The notes beneath the pieces are model-generated. The model was given only the letters and a program-made list of their open reading frames with translations, did not search any database and was not told where the DNA came from. Shown one piece after another: positions 27,850 through 35,261 of a DNA stretch of 64,000 nt. Both the position numbers and the translations under genes were made by a program. The stretch is from an uncultured Porphyromonadaceae bacterium (GTDB lineage: Bacteria > Bacteroidota > Bacteroidia > Bacteroidales > Muribaculaceae), in the NCBI GenBank assembly GCA_947174335.1, contig CAMWIM010000002.1, positions 1-64,000 on the forward strand, written 5' to 3'. Every line of letters starts with the position of its first letter. Position 1 is the stretch's first letter.

Positions 27850-28782
27850 TTAGATGAGATATTGAGACGAGATTGACTGATTTTCGTGAACTCGACGTAT
27901 TGTGTCGGCGATGAGATGGGCAACAGAAAGAATTGTTGCTTTCTTGCAATTCTTTTTAAATGGAATTGAGTTTGTGAAAATCATTTCAGTGAGACCGCAA
28001 TTATCAACACGTTCTGAAGCCGGGTCGCTCATAATTGCGTGTGAAGCGAGAGCTCTAACGCTCTTGGCACCGTTGGCAATCATCAAGTCGGCAGCTTTGG
28101 TGATTGTACCTGCAGTATCAACCATGTCGTCAATAAGAATCACATTCTTATCTTTAACATCACCGATAACGGTCATTGTTGCAACAACATTTGCTTTTGC
28201 ACGTTGTTTATGGCAAAGCACCAAGGGAACGTTAAAGTATTTTGCGTATGTATTTGCACGTTTTGCGCCACCTACGTCGGGAGTTGCGATTACGAGATCA
28301 GGTAAGTTGAGTGACTGGATGTAGGGAATGAATACCGATGAAGCATAGAGGTGGTCAACCGGTACATTGAAGAAACCCTGAATCTGGTCAGCATGCAAGT
28401 CCATTGTGATAACACGGTTTACACCGGCTGTTGACAAAAGATCGGCAACAAGTTTGGCTGCAATTGAAACGCGAGGTTTGTCTTTGCGGTCTTGACGAGC
28501 CCATCCAAAGTAGGGGATTACTGCGATAATTGATTGGGCTGAAGCACGTTTAGCCGCATCAATCATCAGGAGAAGCTCCATCAAATTGTCACTTGTCGGG
28601 AAAGTTGACTGAACAAGGAAAACTTCGCATCCACGAATTGATTCTTCAAACGAAACTTCAAACTCGCCATCGGCAAAATGCTGAATATTCATTTGACCAA
28701 GTTCAACCCCGAGGTCTTTACAAATCTCTTCTGCCATGTAACGTGAATTTGTACCGGCAAAAATCTTAAACGGTGGTAACAT
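27850..28782 (-). CDS. prs: Ribose-phosphate pyrophosphokinase
   Basis: 310 residues, the usual class I PRPP synthetase length. ATP and ribose-phosphate blocks are intact: FGWARQDRKD (flexible ATP loop), TMDLHADQIQGFF with the catalytic His/Asp and the VILIDDMVDTAGT PRPP loop. It makes PRPP from ribose-5-phosphate for purine, pyrimidine, His, Trp and NAD synthesis. A minus-strand -7 box TAACTTTG (plus CAAAGTTA 28858-28865) lies 75 bp before its ATG. Confidence 0.97.
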   Translation of the reverse strand: MLPPFKIFAGTNSRYMAEEICKDLGVELGQMNIQHFADGEFEVSFEESIRGCEVFLVQSTFPTSDNLMELLLMIDAAKRASAQSIIAVIPYFGWARQDRKDKPRVSIAAKLVADLLSTAGVNRVITMDLHADQIQGFFNVPVDHLYASSVFIPYIQSLNLPDLVIATPDVGGAKRANTYAKYFNVPLVLCHKQRAKANVVATMTVIGDVKDKNVILIDDMVDTAGTITKAADLMIANGAKSVRALASHAIMSDPASERVDNCGLTEMIFTNSIPFKKNCKKATILSVAHLIADTIRRVHENQSISSQYLI

Positions 28783-28898
28783 AAGTGTAATGGTTGGTTT
28801 AAACCTATAGTTTATATTTTAACGGACAATATTAAATTGAGTCGCTTAATTTTTTTGCAAAGTTACACAATTTGTTTCGTCTAATTGTAATTTGAACG

Positions 28899-30599
28899 TT
28901 ACTTTTTATTGTTGTCGGGTCGCTTTTTTTTAGAAACTTTCCAAATCACAGCACTATGAGAGGCGACAAATGTATTGAAAGGCTGTTCTGAACTGAAATA
29001 TTTTACAGCTTTATTATCTGACAAAAGCTCGACAGCATCATATTTTCCCTCTTTGAAACCCGACATGTTTATAGCCAATTGTGGAATATTTATCATTAAA
29101 TCACACGAATTTGAGCTAAAGTTCACAGCAATTACAAGTAATGAATCTTTGTCATATCTCATATAGACATATTGACGATGGGGATCTAACGTTTTGTTTT
29201 GATAATTGACATACATCAAATCAAAAAACTTGCCGTTGCTGATTGCCTTTTCTTTGTTACACAGGCTGAGAATTTTAGAATATTGATTTCTAAGCCATAT
29301 CTCTCGGTCGGTTAGCTTTTCGGTTGAAGGTTTTCCCGAATTTAACCAGTGTCTCAGAGTTGACAAACTCCAGTAATCAAAAATTGTGGTTCTACCATCC
29401 TTACCACTAAAACCTTCAGCTTCATTGGCAGGTTCGCCAAGTTCTTGCCCGGCATAAATCATCACCGGACCATTTGAAAGAGTCGAACTAACGACCAGAG
29501 AGGGGATTACCAATGCCGGATCGGTTGCATAAAACTCTGAGGCAAAACGTTGTTCATCATGATTTTCGAGGAAGTTTAACATTTTATCTTTCACAGAATC
29601 AATGCGTTGCCAACAATCTGTAATCTGAGCGGCTGAAACGTTGCTACATTCAATCGCACGTAATGTGTCATAAAGGTTTACCTTGTCATACAGGTAATCA
29701 AAACCGGCATCAAGGAAATCTTTATATATGTTGACATCATAAATCTCACCGATGAAAATCAAATCGGGATAGTCTTTCTTTACAGCCGGAATTGCCCATC
29801 GCCAAAATTCAAGAGGCACCATAAAGACCATATCACATCTGAAACCGTCAATACCTTTTGATGCCCAGTATCGAAGAATATGCAACATCTTGAACCAGAC
29901 AGGCGGTATGGGGTCAAAGTGACGGGAATTATCGCTGTAATCAACTCCATAATTGAGCTTTACGGTCTCATACCAATCATTTTTATCGGGAAATGCCGAA
30001 AAACAATCGTTACCCGATGCCTTTGCCGGAAATTCGACATACGCATCATCCCCCTGACCAAGGTCTATCGAGGGTGAAAATTGTTGACGGGTTATGTAAT
30101 AGAAATCATTTAATGGTGAGAAAAAATTGGAATTATCGTCATTTTCGCCAAAATCGCTGATGCCAACCGGCTTTGCATCAGAAGAATAGCGGCGGGCAAC
30201 ATGATTAGGCACGAAGTCTATTATCACTTTCATCCCGGCTGCATGAGTCCGTTCTACAAGTGCTTCAAATTCTTCACGGCGTTTCGGAACATTGACAGCA
30301 ATATCGGGGTCTATGTCATAATAGTCGCTGATTGCGTATGGCGAACCGGCTTTACCTTTGACAACGTGTGGATTATCAGGCGTAATACCATATTTTGAAT
30401 AGTCGGTAGCGTGGGCGTGCTCAATGACTCCGGTGTACCATATATGCGTAACTCCCAACTCTTTAATTGAATTGAGAACTTGCGGCGTAAAGCCGTTCAT
30501 TTTTCCACAACCGTTCTGTTCAATCGATCCGTTGCTGACACAAGTATTGTTATAGTTGGTAAACCAACGTGGAAAAAGCTGATAAATAATTGGTTTCAT
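28899..30599 (-). CDS. GH13 alpha-amylase family enzyme, cytoplasmic
   Basis: 566 residues with a GH13 (beta/alpha)8 barrel. Region I is VIIDFVPNHVARR, region II GIDGFRCDMV with the nucleophile Asp, region III FIGEIYD with the acid/base Glu, and region IV FLENHDEQRF with the third Asp. No signal peptide is present, so it should act in the cytoplasm on imported oligosaccharides or glycogen. The C-terminal beta domain ends in a Lys/Asn-rich tail. Maltogenic or neopullulanase-like activity cannot be told apart by eye. Confidence 0.9.
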   Translation of the reverse strand: MKPIIYQLFPRWFTNYNNTCVSNGSIEQNGCGKMNGFTPQVLNSIKELGVTHIWYTGVIEHAHATDYSKYGITPDNPHVVKGKAGSPYAISDYYDIDPDIAVNVPKRREEFEALVERTHAAGMKVIIDFVPNHVARRYSSDAKPVGISDFGENDDNSNFFSPLNDFYYITRQQFSPSIDLGQGDDAYVEFPAKASGNDCFSAFPDKNDWYETVKLNYGVDYSDNSRHFDPIPPVWFKMLHILRYWASKGIDGFRCDMVFMVPLEFWRWAIPAVKKDYPDLIFIGEIYDVNIYKDFLDAGFDYLYDKVNLYDTLRAIECSNVSAAQITDCWQRIDSVKDKMLNFLENHDEQRFASEFYATDPALVIPSLVVSSTLSNGPVMIYAGQELGEPANEAEGFSGKDGRTTIFDYWSLSTLRHWLNSGKPSTEKLTDREIWLRNQYSKILSLCNKEKAISNGKFFDLMYVNYQNKTLDPHRQYVYMRYDKDSLLVIAVNFSSNSCDLMINIPQLAINMSGFKEGKYDAVELLSDNKAVKYFSSEQPFNTFVASHSAVIWKVSKKKRPDNNKK

Positions 30600-30622
30600 A
30601 TAAAAAAGTTATTGCCGGAATG

Positions 30623-31456
30623 TTATTCTTTCATTTCGGCCTGTAATTCAGACAGCCAGTCAACCTCTTTCAAGGCTTTTTTCATAGTGGCATATCCACT
30701 TATAAAGACTTTGTTTATTTCTTTTAGGTTAAACACCTTATATTTAGCTAATTGGGGAGTCTCAACCGCGAGGTCGCACATATCCATGTCAAACGCCTGA
30801 TTGGCTTTAGCCATAAGATTATAGGCTCTCATTGCAATTTCAAGCAATGAATCGTTTGACGTGTCGGTTGACAACAACGGACTGCAGTTTACACCAATCA
30901 GACGGCGGCAACGGCTTCGTATAATCCATGAAGGCATATTTCTGAGTACACCTCCGTCAACATAAGAAGTCCCGTTTATTATCTGAGGTCTGAAACAGAT
31001 AGGAATACTACATGATGCGGCAACTGCATCGGCTATATTGCCGGTATGAAATTCAGTTGGAACTCCGTGGTCAAAATCTGTAACTCCAATAAAAGTCGGA
31101 ATAGGTAAGTCTTCCAGATTAACGTATGGAGCAACCATTTCAGACATGAAATTTTTAAATTTGCTAAAATCAAACAAAGCCTGATTGGCATTTATTCGAA
31201 TATTGACATTAGCAAAATCAGAGAACTTACGATCGGTAAATGCCGACATAATGTCATCAATGGGTACACCGGCACCATAAAGTACCGCCACCACAGATCC
31301 GGCACTGACACCGGCTACAATATCAGGCTTTAAACCAATTTCTTCAAGAGCCCTGATTGCACCGAGGTGAGCAAATCCGCGTGCACCTCCGCCACTCAAT
31401 GCCAAGCCAAGTTTATGATCTTGTTCTATAATTGGGGTTACATCTTGTTGTTTCAT
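30623..31456 (-). CDS. Patatin-like phospholipase family protein
   Basis: I use the ATG at 31456 (277 residues). The frame also runs upstream to a TTG at 31522, but the ATG is preceded by a promoter box. Domain: GLALSGGGARGFAHLG is the oxyanion hole, GVSAGS the catalytic Ser motif and DGG in YVDGGVLRN the catalytic Asp, so the dyad is complete. It is likely a cytoplasmic or membrane-associated lipid acyl hydrolase of the RssA type, as there is no signal peptide. The -7 box TATATTTG ends only 5 nt before the ATG, which suggests a leaderless RNA. Confidence 0.88.
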   Translation of the reverse strand: MKQQDVTPIIEQDHKLGLALSGGGARGFAHLGAIRALEEIGLKPDIVAGVSAGSVVAVLYGAGVPIDDIMSAFTDRKFSDFANVNIRINANQALFDFSKFKNFMSEMVAPYVNLEDLPIPTFIGVTDFDHGVPTEFHTGNIADAVAASCSIPICFRPQIINGTSYVDGGVLRNMPSWIIRSRCRRLIGVNCSPLLSTDTSNDSLLEIAMRAYNLMAKANQAFDMDMCDLAVETPQLAKYKVFNLKEINKVFISGYATMKKALKEVDWLSELQAEMKE

Positions 31457-31461
31457 TGTTG

Positions 31462-31469
31462 CAAATATA
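31462..31469 (-). promoter_or_regulatory. -7 promoter box directly before the patatin ATG
   Basis: The minus strand reads TATATTTG, an exact TAnnTTTG match, with only CAACA between it and the ATG. A weak -33 TTG (plus CAA at 31492-31494) is 22 bp away. This would place the RNA start at or within a few bases of the start codon. Confidence 0.6.
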
Positions 31470-31518
31470 ATGAATTTTGATAAATTAATTACAATTTCAG
31501 ATACATTTGTTGAATATA

Positions 31519-31929
31519 TCAATCAACTACATTACCTTCTACGGCTATATGACTGTCATTAAAATATATGGCACGGATATCTATAATCGGCAGAAGCTCT
31601 TTAAGCTTGGGAATAAGTCCCATATTAATGGTAATCAAACGATTAGCCCCTCCAATCATATACGGCTCGGTTTGACGTGCCTGAATACGGTTTAAAACGG
31701 TTTTACCTATGAGATTTATAAATCGATTACCTGAGTATTCCAACGTCAACAACACTCCTTTAATCTCAACAATCTTGATTTTAATCTCAGGATTATAATC
31801 AAAAACAGAAAGATTTATTTTGGTTGTAATGCTAACGGTCGATGAATCAATGCGGTTAAATGTTAACATTCTACCCGTCTGATTCTTAATGAGTTTCGAC
31901 AGTTCGTCGTATGTAAGAGTAAGTAGCAT
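31519..31929 (-). CDS. Conserved-looking hypothetical protein, 136 residues
   Basis: The sequence looks like alternating beta strands throughout (VSITTKINLSVFDYNPEIKIKIVEIKG, then RAIYFNDSHIAVEG), with a helix-rich start. No signal peptide, membrane helix or catalytic motif is visible, so it is probably a cytoplasmic binding or scaffold protein. It begins at a clear ATG and lies 62 bp upstream of the patatin ATG in the same direction. Function not recognised. Confidence 0.65.
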   Translation of the reverse strand: MLLTLTYDELSKLIKNQTGRMLTFNRIDSSTVSITTKINLSVFDYNPEIKIKIVEIKGVLLTLEYSGNRFINLIGKTVLNRIQARQTEPYMIGGANRLITINMGLIPKLKELLPIIDIRAIYFNDSHIAVEGNVVD

Positions 31930-31973
31930 AATTTTTTATTATCGTGATGCAAAAATAACAATATTTCTATAAT

Positions 31974-32291
31974 TTATCCCGCCTCGTTATGAGGGAAAGA
32001 CTCAATATCTTTTAACTTCAAAATTATATATGGCAAATCATCGGTTCGGGTTGCGTCAAGATCAATTGTATAATGGGGTTCTGACAACTTTTCAACCTTT
32101 TTAATCTTGACACATCGATTGATTAACAAATCGTTAACAATCTGTTCGACATCGTTTTTATTGTATGAAGACAAAGAAACGACACGATTATCTGCATCAG
32201 AGTTTGCACCATCTATATAAATAAATGATTCATATAGCGGAGCATCCTCTTCGACAGTACATTTAATATATGTATTATGTTGCGTTTTCAT
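31974..32291 (-). CDS. Hypothetical protein, 105 residues
   Basis: A small soluble protein with a beta-rich first half (YIKCTVEEDAPLYESFIYIDG) and a helical segment DVEQIVNDLLINRC, then a C-terminal strand-helix part. Nothing in it indicates a known enzyme. It is 44 bp upstream of the 136-residue gene, same strand, and may be in the same transcript. The role is unknown. Confidence 0.6.
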   Translation of the reverse strand: MKTQHNTYIKCTVEEDAPLYESFIYIDGANSDADNRVVSLSSYNKNDVEQIVNDLLINRCVKIKKVEKLSEPHYTIDLDATRTDDLPYIILKLKDIESFPHNEAG

Positions 32292-32384
32292 CTTACACTA
32301 TATTTATATAATATAAGACAACACAAAGAGCCATTTGGTTCATAAATTTAGAGACAAATATTTTATTAAGAAAATAGTTGTTAT

Positions 32385-32392
32385 TAACTTTG
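32385..32392 (+). promoter_or_regulatory. -7 promoter box for the chromate transporter pair
   Basis: TAACTTTG matches TAnnTTTG and lies 23 bp before the ATG at 32416. The -33 element is not clear. Confidence 0.55.
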
Positions 32393-32415
32393 CACTGAAA
32401 TAACATATCACGCAA

Positions 32416-32988
32416 ATGAAACAATTATTTCAACTGTTTTCAACATTCTTTAAAATAGGAGCCTTCACTTTTGGTGGCGGTTGGGCTATGATTTCTATTA
32501 TCGAGAAAGAAATTGTAGATAAACATCACTGGATCGAGCGATCGGAATTCCTTGATTTGCTTGCAGTTGCACAATCGCTTCCGGGTATTTTGGCTGTTAA
32601 TATTTCAGTAGCGGTAGGTGATCGCCTTAAAGGAATGAAAGGCAGCTTGTCGGCAGCTCTCGGAACAATTCTTCCATCGTTCCTGATTATCCTTGCTATT
32701 GCCATATTTCTGACCCCTGACATAATCAAAAATAATGAGGTAATCAGCTCAATTTTCAAAGGAATACGTCCGGCTGTTGTTGCGTTGATTATCGCTCCGG
32801 TAATCACATCGGCTAAAGCAGCTAAACTTACATGGAAAACTGTAATTATCCCCATTGCGGTTGCCATTTTGATTTGGTCACGCATTCCCGTGTTATCCAA
32901 CCCGATTCTATACATTGTTTTAGGCGGAATCGGTGGCTATGTTTGGTTTACCCGTAACGAACTTAAACAGAAGGAGGGAACAAAATGA
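32416..32988 (+). CDS. chrA: Chromate transporter family protein, N-type half
   Basis: 190 residues. The CHR-domain signature FGGGWAMISIIEKEIVDKHHW lies near residue 22, followed by LAVAQSLPGILAVNISVAVGDRLKG and four to six hydrophobic segments. Family members export chromate or act on related oxyanions, often as a split pair of half-size subunits as here. The following gene begins inside its stop (ATGA) behind an AAGGAGGG Shine-Dalgarno sequence at 32971-32978. Natural substrate is unproven. Confidence 0.88.
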   Translation: MKQLFQLFSTFFKIGAFTFGGGWAMISIIEKEIVDKHHWIERSEFLDLLAVAQSLPGILAVNISVAVGDRLKGMKGSLSAALGTILPSFLIILAIAIFLTPDIIKNNEVISSIFKGIRPAVVALIIAPVITSAKAAKLTWKTVIIPIAVAILIWSRIPVLSNPILYIVLGGIGGYVWFTRNELKQKEGTK

Positions 32989-33548
32989 TTTACCTCAAAC
33001 TAATATGGAGCTATCTCAAAATCGGATTATTTGGTTTTGGCGGTGGATATGCCATGCTGGCACTCATCGAGCGTGAAATTGTCGGACCGGGTTGGATTAC
33101 CGAACAAATGTTTACCGACATTGTTGCCATCTCTCAGATGACTCCCGGTCCAATTGGTATTAACTCAGCGACTTATATCGGATATGTAGCACCCGGGCAT
33201 GCCGGATTTAACGGCATTATCTGGGGCTTACTCGGTTCGATTATCTGCACCTTGGTTGTCGTTTTACCATCGTTTTTCCTTGTTACCTATACAAGTCACT
33301 TTATCACACGCCACAAAGAGAGCGCATTAATCAAAGGTGTTTTTGCGGGCTTACGTCCTGTTGTTGTGGGGCTCATCGCCTCGGCAGCTCTATTGCTGAT
33401 GAATACAGCCAACTTTGGCAGCGAGACTGACGATATAATAAAATCGGTAATCATTTGCCTTGCATCGTTTTGTATCGTCTTTTTTACTAAAATACATCCT
33501 ATTTTAGTAATTATTTTAGCTGGAATTACGGGATTGATTATTTTCTGA
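32985..33548 (+). CDS. chrA: Chromate transporter family protein, C-type half
   Basis: 187 residues, the second CHR half. FGFGGGYAMLALIEREIVG and the AISQMTPGPIGINSATYIGY block are the family core, with several membrane helices. It overlaps the first half by 4 bp, so the two are made together and probably form a heterodimer. An unusually strong Shine-Dalgarno sequence precedes it, rare for this phylum. folC follows after 3 bp. Confidence 0.88.
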   Translation: MIYLKLIWSYLKIGLFGFGGGYAMLALIEREIVGPGWITEQMFTDIVAISQMTPGPIGINSATYIGYVAPGHAGFNGIIWGLLGSIICTLVVVLPSFFLVTYTSHFITRHKESALIKGVFAGLRPVVVGLIASAALLLMNTANFGSETDDIIKSVIICLASFCIVFFTKIHPILVIILAGITGLIIF

Positions 33549-33551
33549 TTT

Positions 33552-34826
33552 ATGACCTACGACGAAGCTGTAAAATTCCTATATGACGCCACACCCCAAT
33601 TCCAGCAGATTGGGGCGGCTGCCTATAAACCGGGGCTCGACTCAACTCATACGCTTGACCTGGCATTTGGTCATCCCCACCGTAAATTTCGTGCAATCCA
33701 TGTTGCCGGAACTAACGGCAAAGGATCTACAGCCCACACCATAGCGGCTATTCTTCAAAGTCAGGGATATAAAATCGGACTTTACACGTCGCCCCATCTT
33801 GTCGATTTCAGAGAACGAATCAGAGTGAACGGTCAAAAGATTGAAAAACAAGCCGTTGTCGATTTCATCAAACGCTACCAGTCAATAGAAAACATGCCAT
33901 ATGTCTCATTTTTTGAACTGACAACAATCATGGCGTTTGACTATTTCGCCTCGCAAAGCGTTGATTTTGCAGTGATTGAGGTCGGACTTGGCGGACGACT
34001 TGACAGTACAAACATCATCTCACCAATTCTATCGGTTATAACAAACATATCAAAAGACCATGTCGCCCAACTTGGTGATTCTATCGCCGGAATTGCAGCT
34101 GAAAAAGCCGGAATTATAAAACCCGGAATACCGGTTGTGATAGGCGAATCAAATGATATAACCCGTCCGGTGTTTCTCTCGGTTGCAGCCCGAAATGAAT
34201 CTCCTATATTTTTTGCGCCGCCACTCTACGGCTATCACGTTGATAATAACGGCGATATGATTTATCCCGAAACTTCGGTAGGGGAGATCACATCTGTTTT
34301 ATCGGGTGATTGTCAGCCTAAAAATGCCGCAACTATCTTAACCGCAGTTAATTGCCTACGCACTTTAGGAATTAAAATCTCAAATGAGGCGATAAAAAGC
34401 GGATTCCTGAAGGTTTGCGAGTTGACCGGATTGATGGGGCGTTGGATGAAACTGTCATCTAATCCCACGGTTATTTGTGATACAGGGCACAATGTCGGTG
34501 GCTGGGAATACCTGTCAAAACGACTCGCGTCGTTTGGCGACAAGCTGAAAATGGTAATCGGTTTTGTCAACGACAAGGATATCAGATCGATAATGCAGAT
34601 GATGCCAACCGACGCCGAATACTATTTCACTCGTGCCTCAATTCCTCGCGCCCTTGATGAGAAAGAAGTAAAGCGCGTTGCCGCGGAATATGGCTTAAAA
34701 GGGGAGTGCTACGGATCTGTAAAAGAAGCTTATACAGCAGCAAAAGCTACAGCATTGAGCGATGACACAATATTTGTTGGCGGAAGCACTTTTGTAGTTG
34801 CCGACCTGCTATCGTTCAACTCATAA
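33552..34826 (+). CDS. folC: Bifunctional folylpolyglutamate/dihydrofolate synthase
   Basis: 424 residues. The Mur-ligase-like ATP site is VAGTNGKGST near residue 57, with YTSPHLVDFRERIRVNG and VEVGLGGRLDSTN (substrate and metal loop), KDHVAQLG and a C-terminal Rossmann-like part with CDTGHNVGG. FolC joins glutamate to dihydropteroate and extends folate with polyglutamate. It follows the chromate genes after 3 bp, so expression may be shared. Confidence 0.96.
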   Translation: MTYDEAVKFLYDATPQFQQIGAAAYKPGLDSTHTLDLAFGHPHRKFRAIHVAGTNGKGSTAHTIAAILQSQGYKIGLYTSPHLVDFRERIRVNGQKIEKQAVVDFIKRYQSIENMPYVSFFELTTIMAFDYFASQSVDFAVIEVGLGGRLDSTNIISPILSVITNISKDHVAQLGDSIAGIAAEKAGIIKPGIPVVIGESNDITRPVFLSVAARNESPIFFAPPLYGYHVDNNGDMIYPETSVGEITSVLSGDCQPKNAATILTAVNCLRTLGIKISNEAIKSGFLKVCELTGLMGRWMKLSSNPTVICDTGHNVGGWEYLSKRLASFGDKLKMVIGFVNDKDIRSIMQMMPTDAEYYFTRASIPRALDEKEVKRVAAEYGLKGECYGSVKEAYTAAKATALSDDTIFVGGSTFVVADLLSFNS

Positions 34827-34831
34827 CATAT

Positions 34832-34862
34832 TTTGTTAACTCAAAAATAATTAGTAATTTTG
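34832..34862 (+). promoter_or_regulatory. Promoter for the candidate structured RNA
   Basis: TTTG at 34832-34835 and TAATTTTG at 34855-34862, 19 bp apart, match the Bacteroidota promoter consensus fully. It lies just after folC and is followed within about 6 nt by the first base pair of the RNA fold. Confidence 0.8.
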
Positions 34863-34867
34863 CATAA

Positions 34868-35203
34868 GAGCTCACGCTGGAGCCGTCATTTTTAACATTA
34901 AGAGACGGAGAATGGGTGGGTTTTATTTAGCTATAGCGCCTATTGGCGTCTTGGCACGACATAAAATAAAAGAAGCGTTATTGGCGCTTGGTTTCTGACT
35001 TCATGAAACTTCGAACACTTCAAAACATCAGGAAACCTTGCAATGATGATGCTCATGGGTATGTAATATCTGTATGTTCCGTGACGGAATATGCTGTGTA
35101 TATTCATACGGCGTGAGGTCTCGTTGCTCGTTTCGATGTTTGGGCAGTTCGAAGGCCTCATGAAGTGTAACGAGCAACAGTATGGCTCTCACGCTCTTTT
35201 TTT
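34868..35203 (+). ncRNA. Candidate structured non-coding RNA of about 330 nt with a kissing-loop fold
   Basis: No convincing ORF. Directly seen: ends pair as GAGC/GCTC (34868-34871 with 35193-35196) and GAGCC/GGCTC (34880-34884 with 35184-35188). Internal helices: CCGTC/GACGG (34883-34887 with 34904-34908, sharing two bases with the previous helix), TTTTATTT/AAATAAAA (34921-34928 with 34964-34971) capped by CGCC/GGCG, AAGCG/CGCTT (34973-34977 with 34985-34989), GGTTTCTGA with 35028-35037, a long hairpin 35059-35109 tipped by TTCCG/CGGAA, and GTTGCTCGTT/AACGAGCAAC (35123-35132 with 35169-35178). Loop bases 34999-35016 and 35147-35165 are complementary over 8+8 bp, a kissing loop. A T-run ends it. 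Not recognised as RNase P, tmRNA, SRP or 6S RNA. It could instead be a long leader of the next gene. Confidence 0.72.
35184..35203 (+). terminator. Terminator-like 3' end of the structured RNA
   Basis: The 3' strand of the closing helix (GGCTC, GCTC) runs directly into seven T residues at 35197-35203. The stem partner is distant (34868-34884), so termination may rely on the complete fold or on a local alternative hairpin. Confidence 0.5.
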
Positions 35204-35261
35204 CTAAATTAAAAACCAATCTAATGCTGATGTTGTGAGCCCTGAAGCAAAGTTAAATATT

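Noticed and set aside
34871-35195. Mobile element with target duplication CTCACGCT
   Set aside because: No transposase and no terminal inverted repeats beyond the RNA closing stems; kept only as a secondary finding.
34868-35203. Assignment of the RNA to RNase P or tmRNA
   Set aside because: The conserved core strings of RNase P and the tRNA-like ends and tag frame of tmRNA are not present.
34940-35219. Minus-strand open frames of 63 and 73 residues over the structured RNA
   Set aside because: They cross the predicted helices, have no promoter or start signal and would be encoded by hairpin sequence; not credible proteins.
35235-35261. GTG start for the lipoprotein
   Set aside because: It would put nine extra residues before a standard lipoprotein signal beginning at the ATG 35262.
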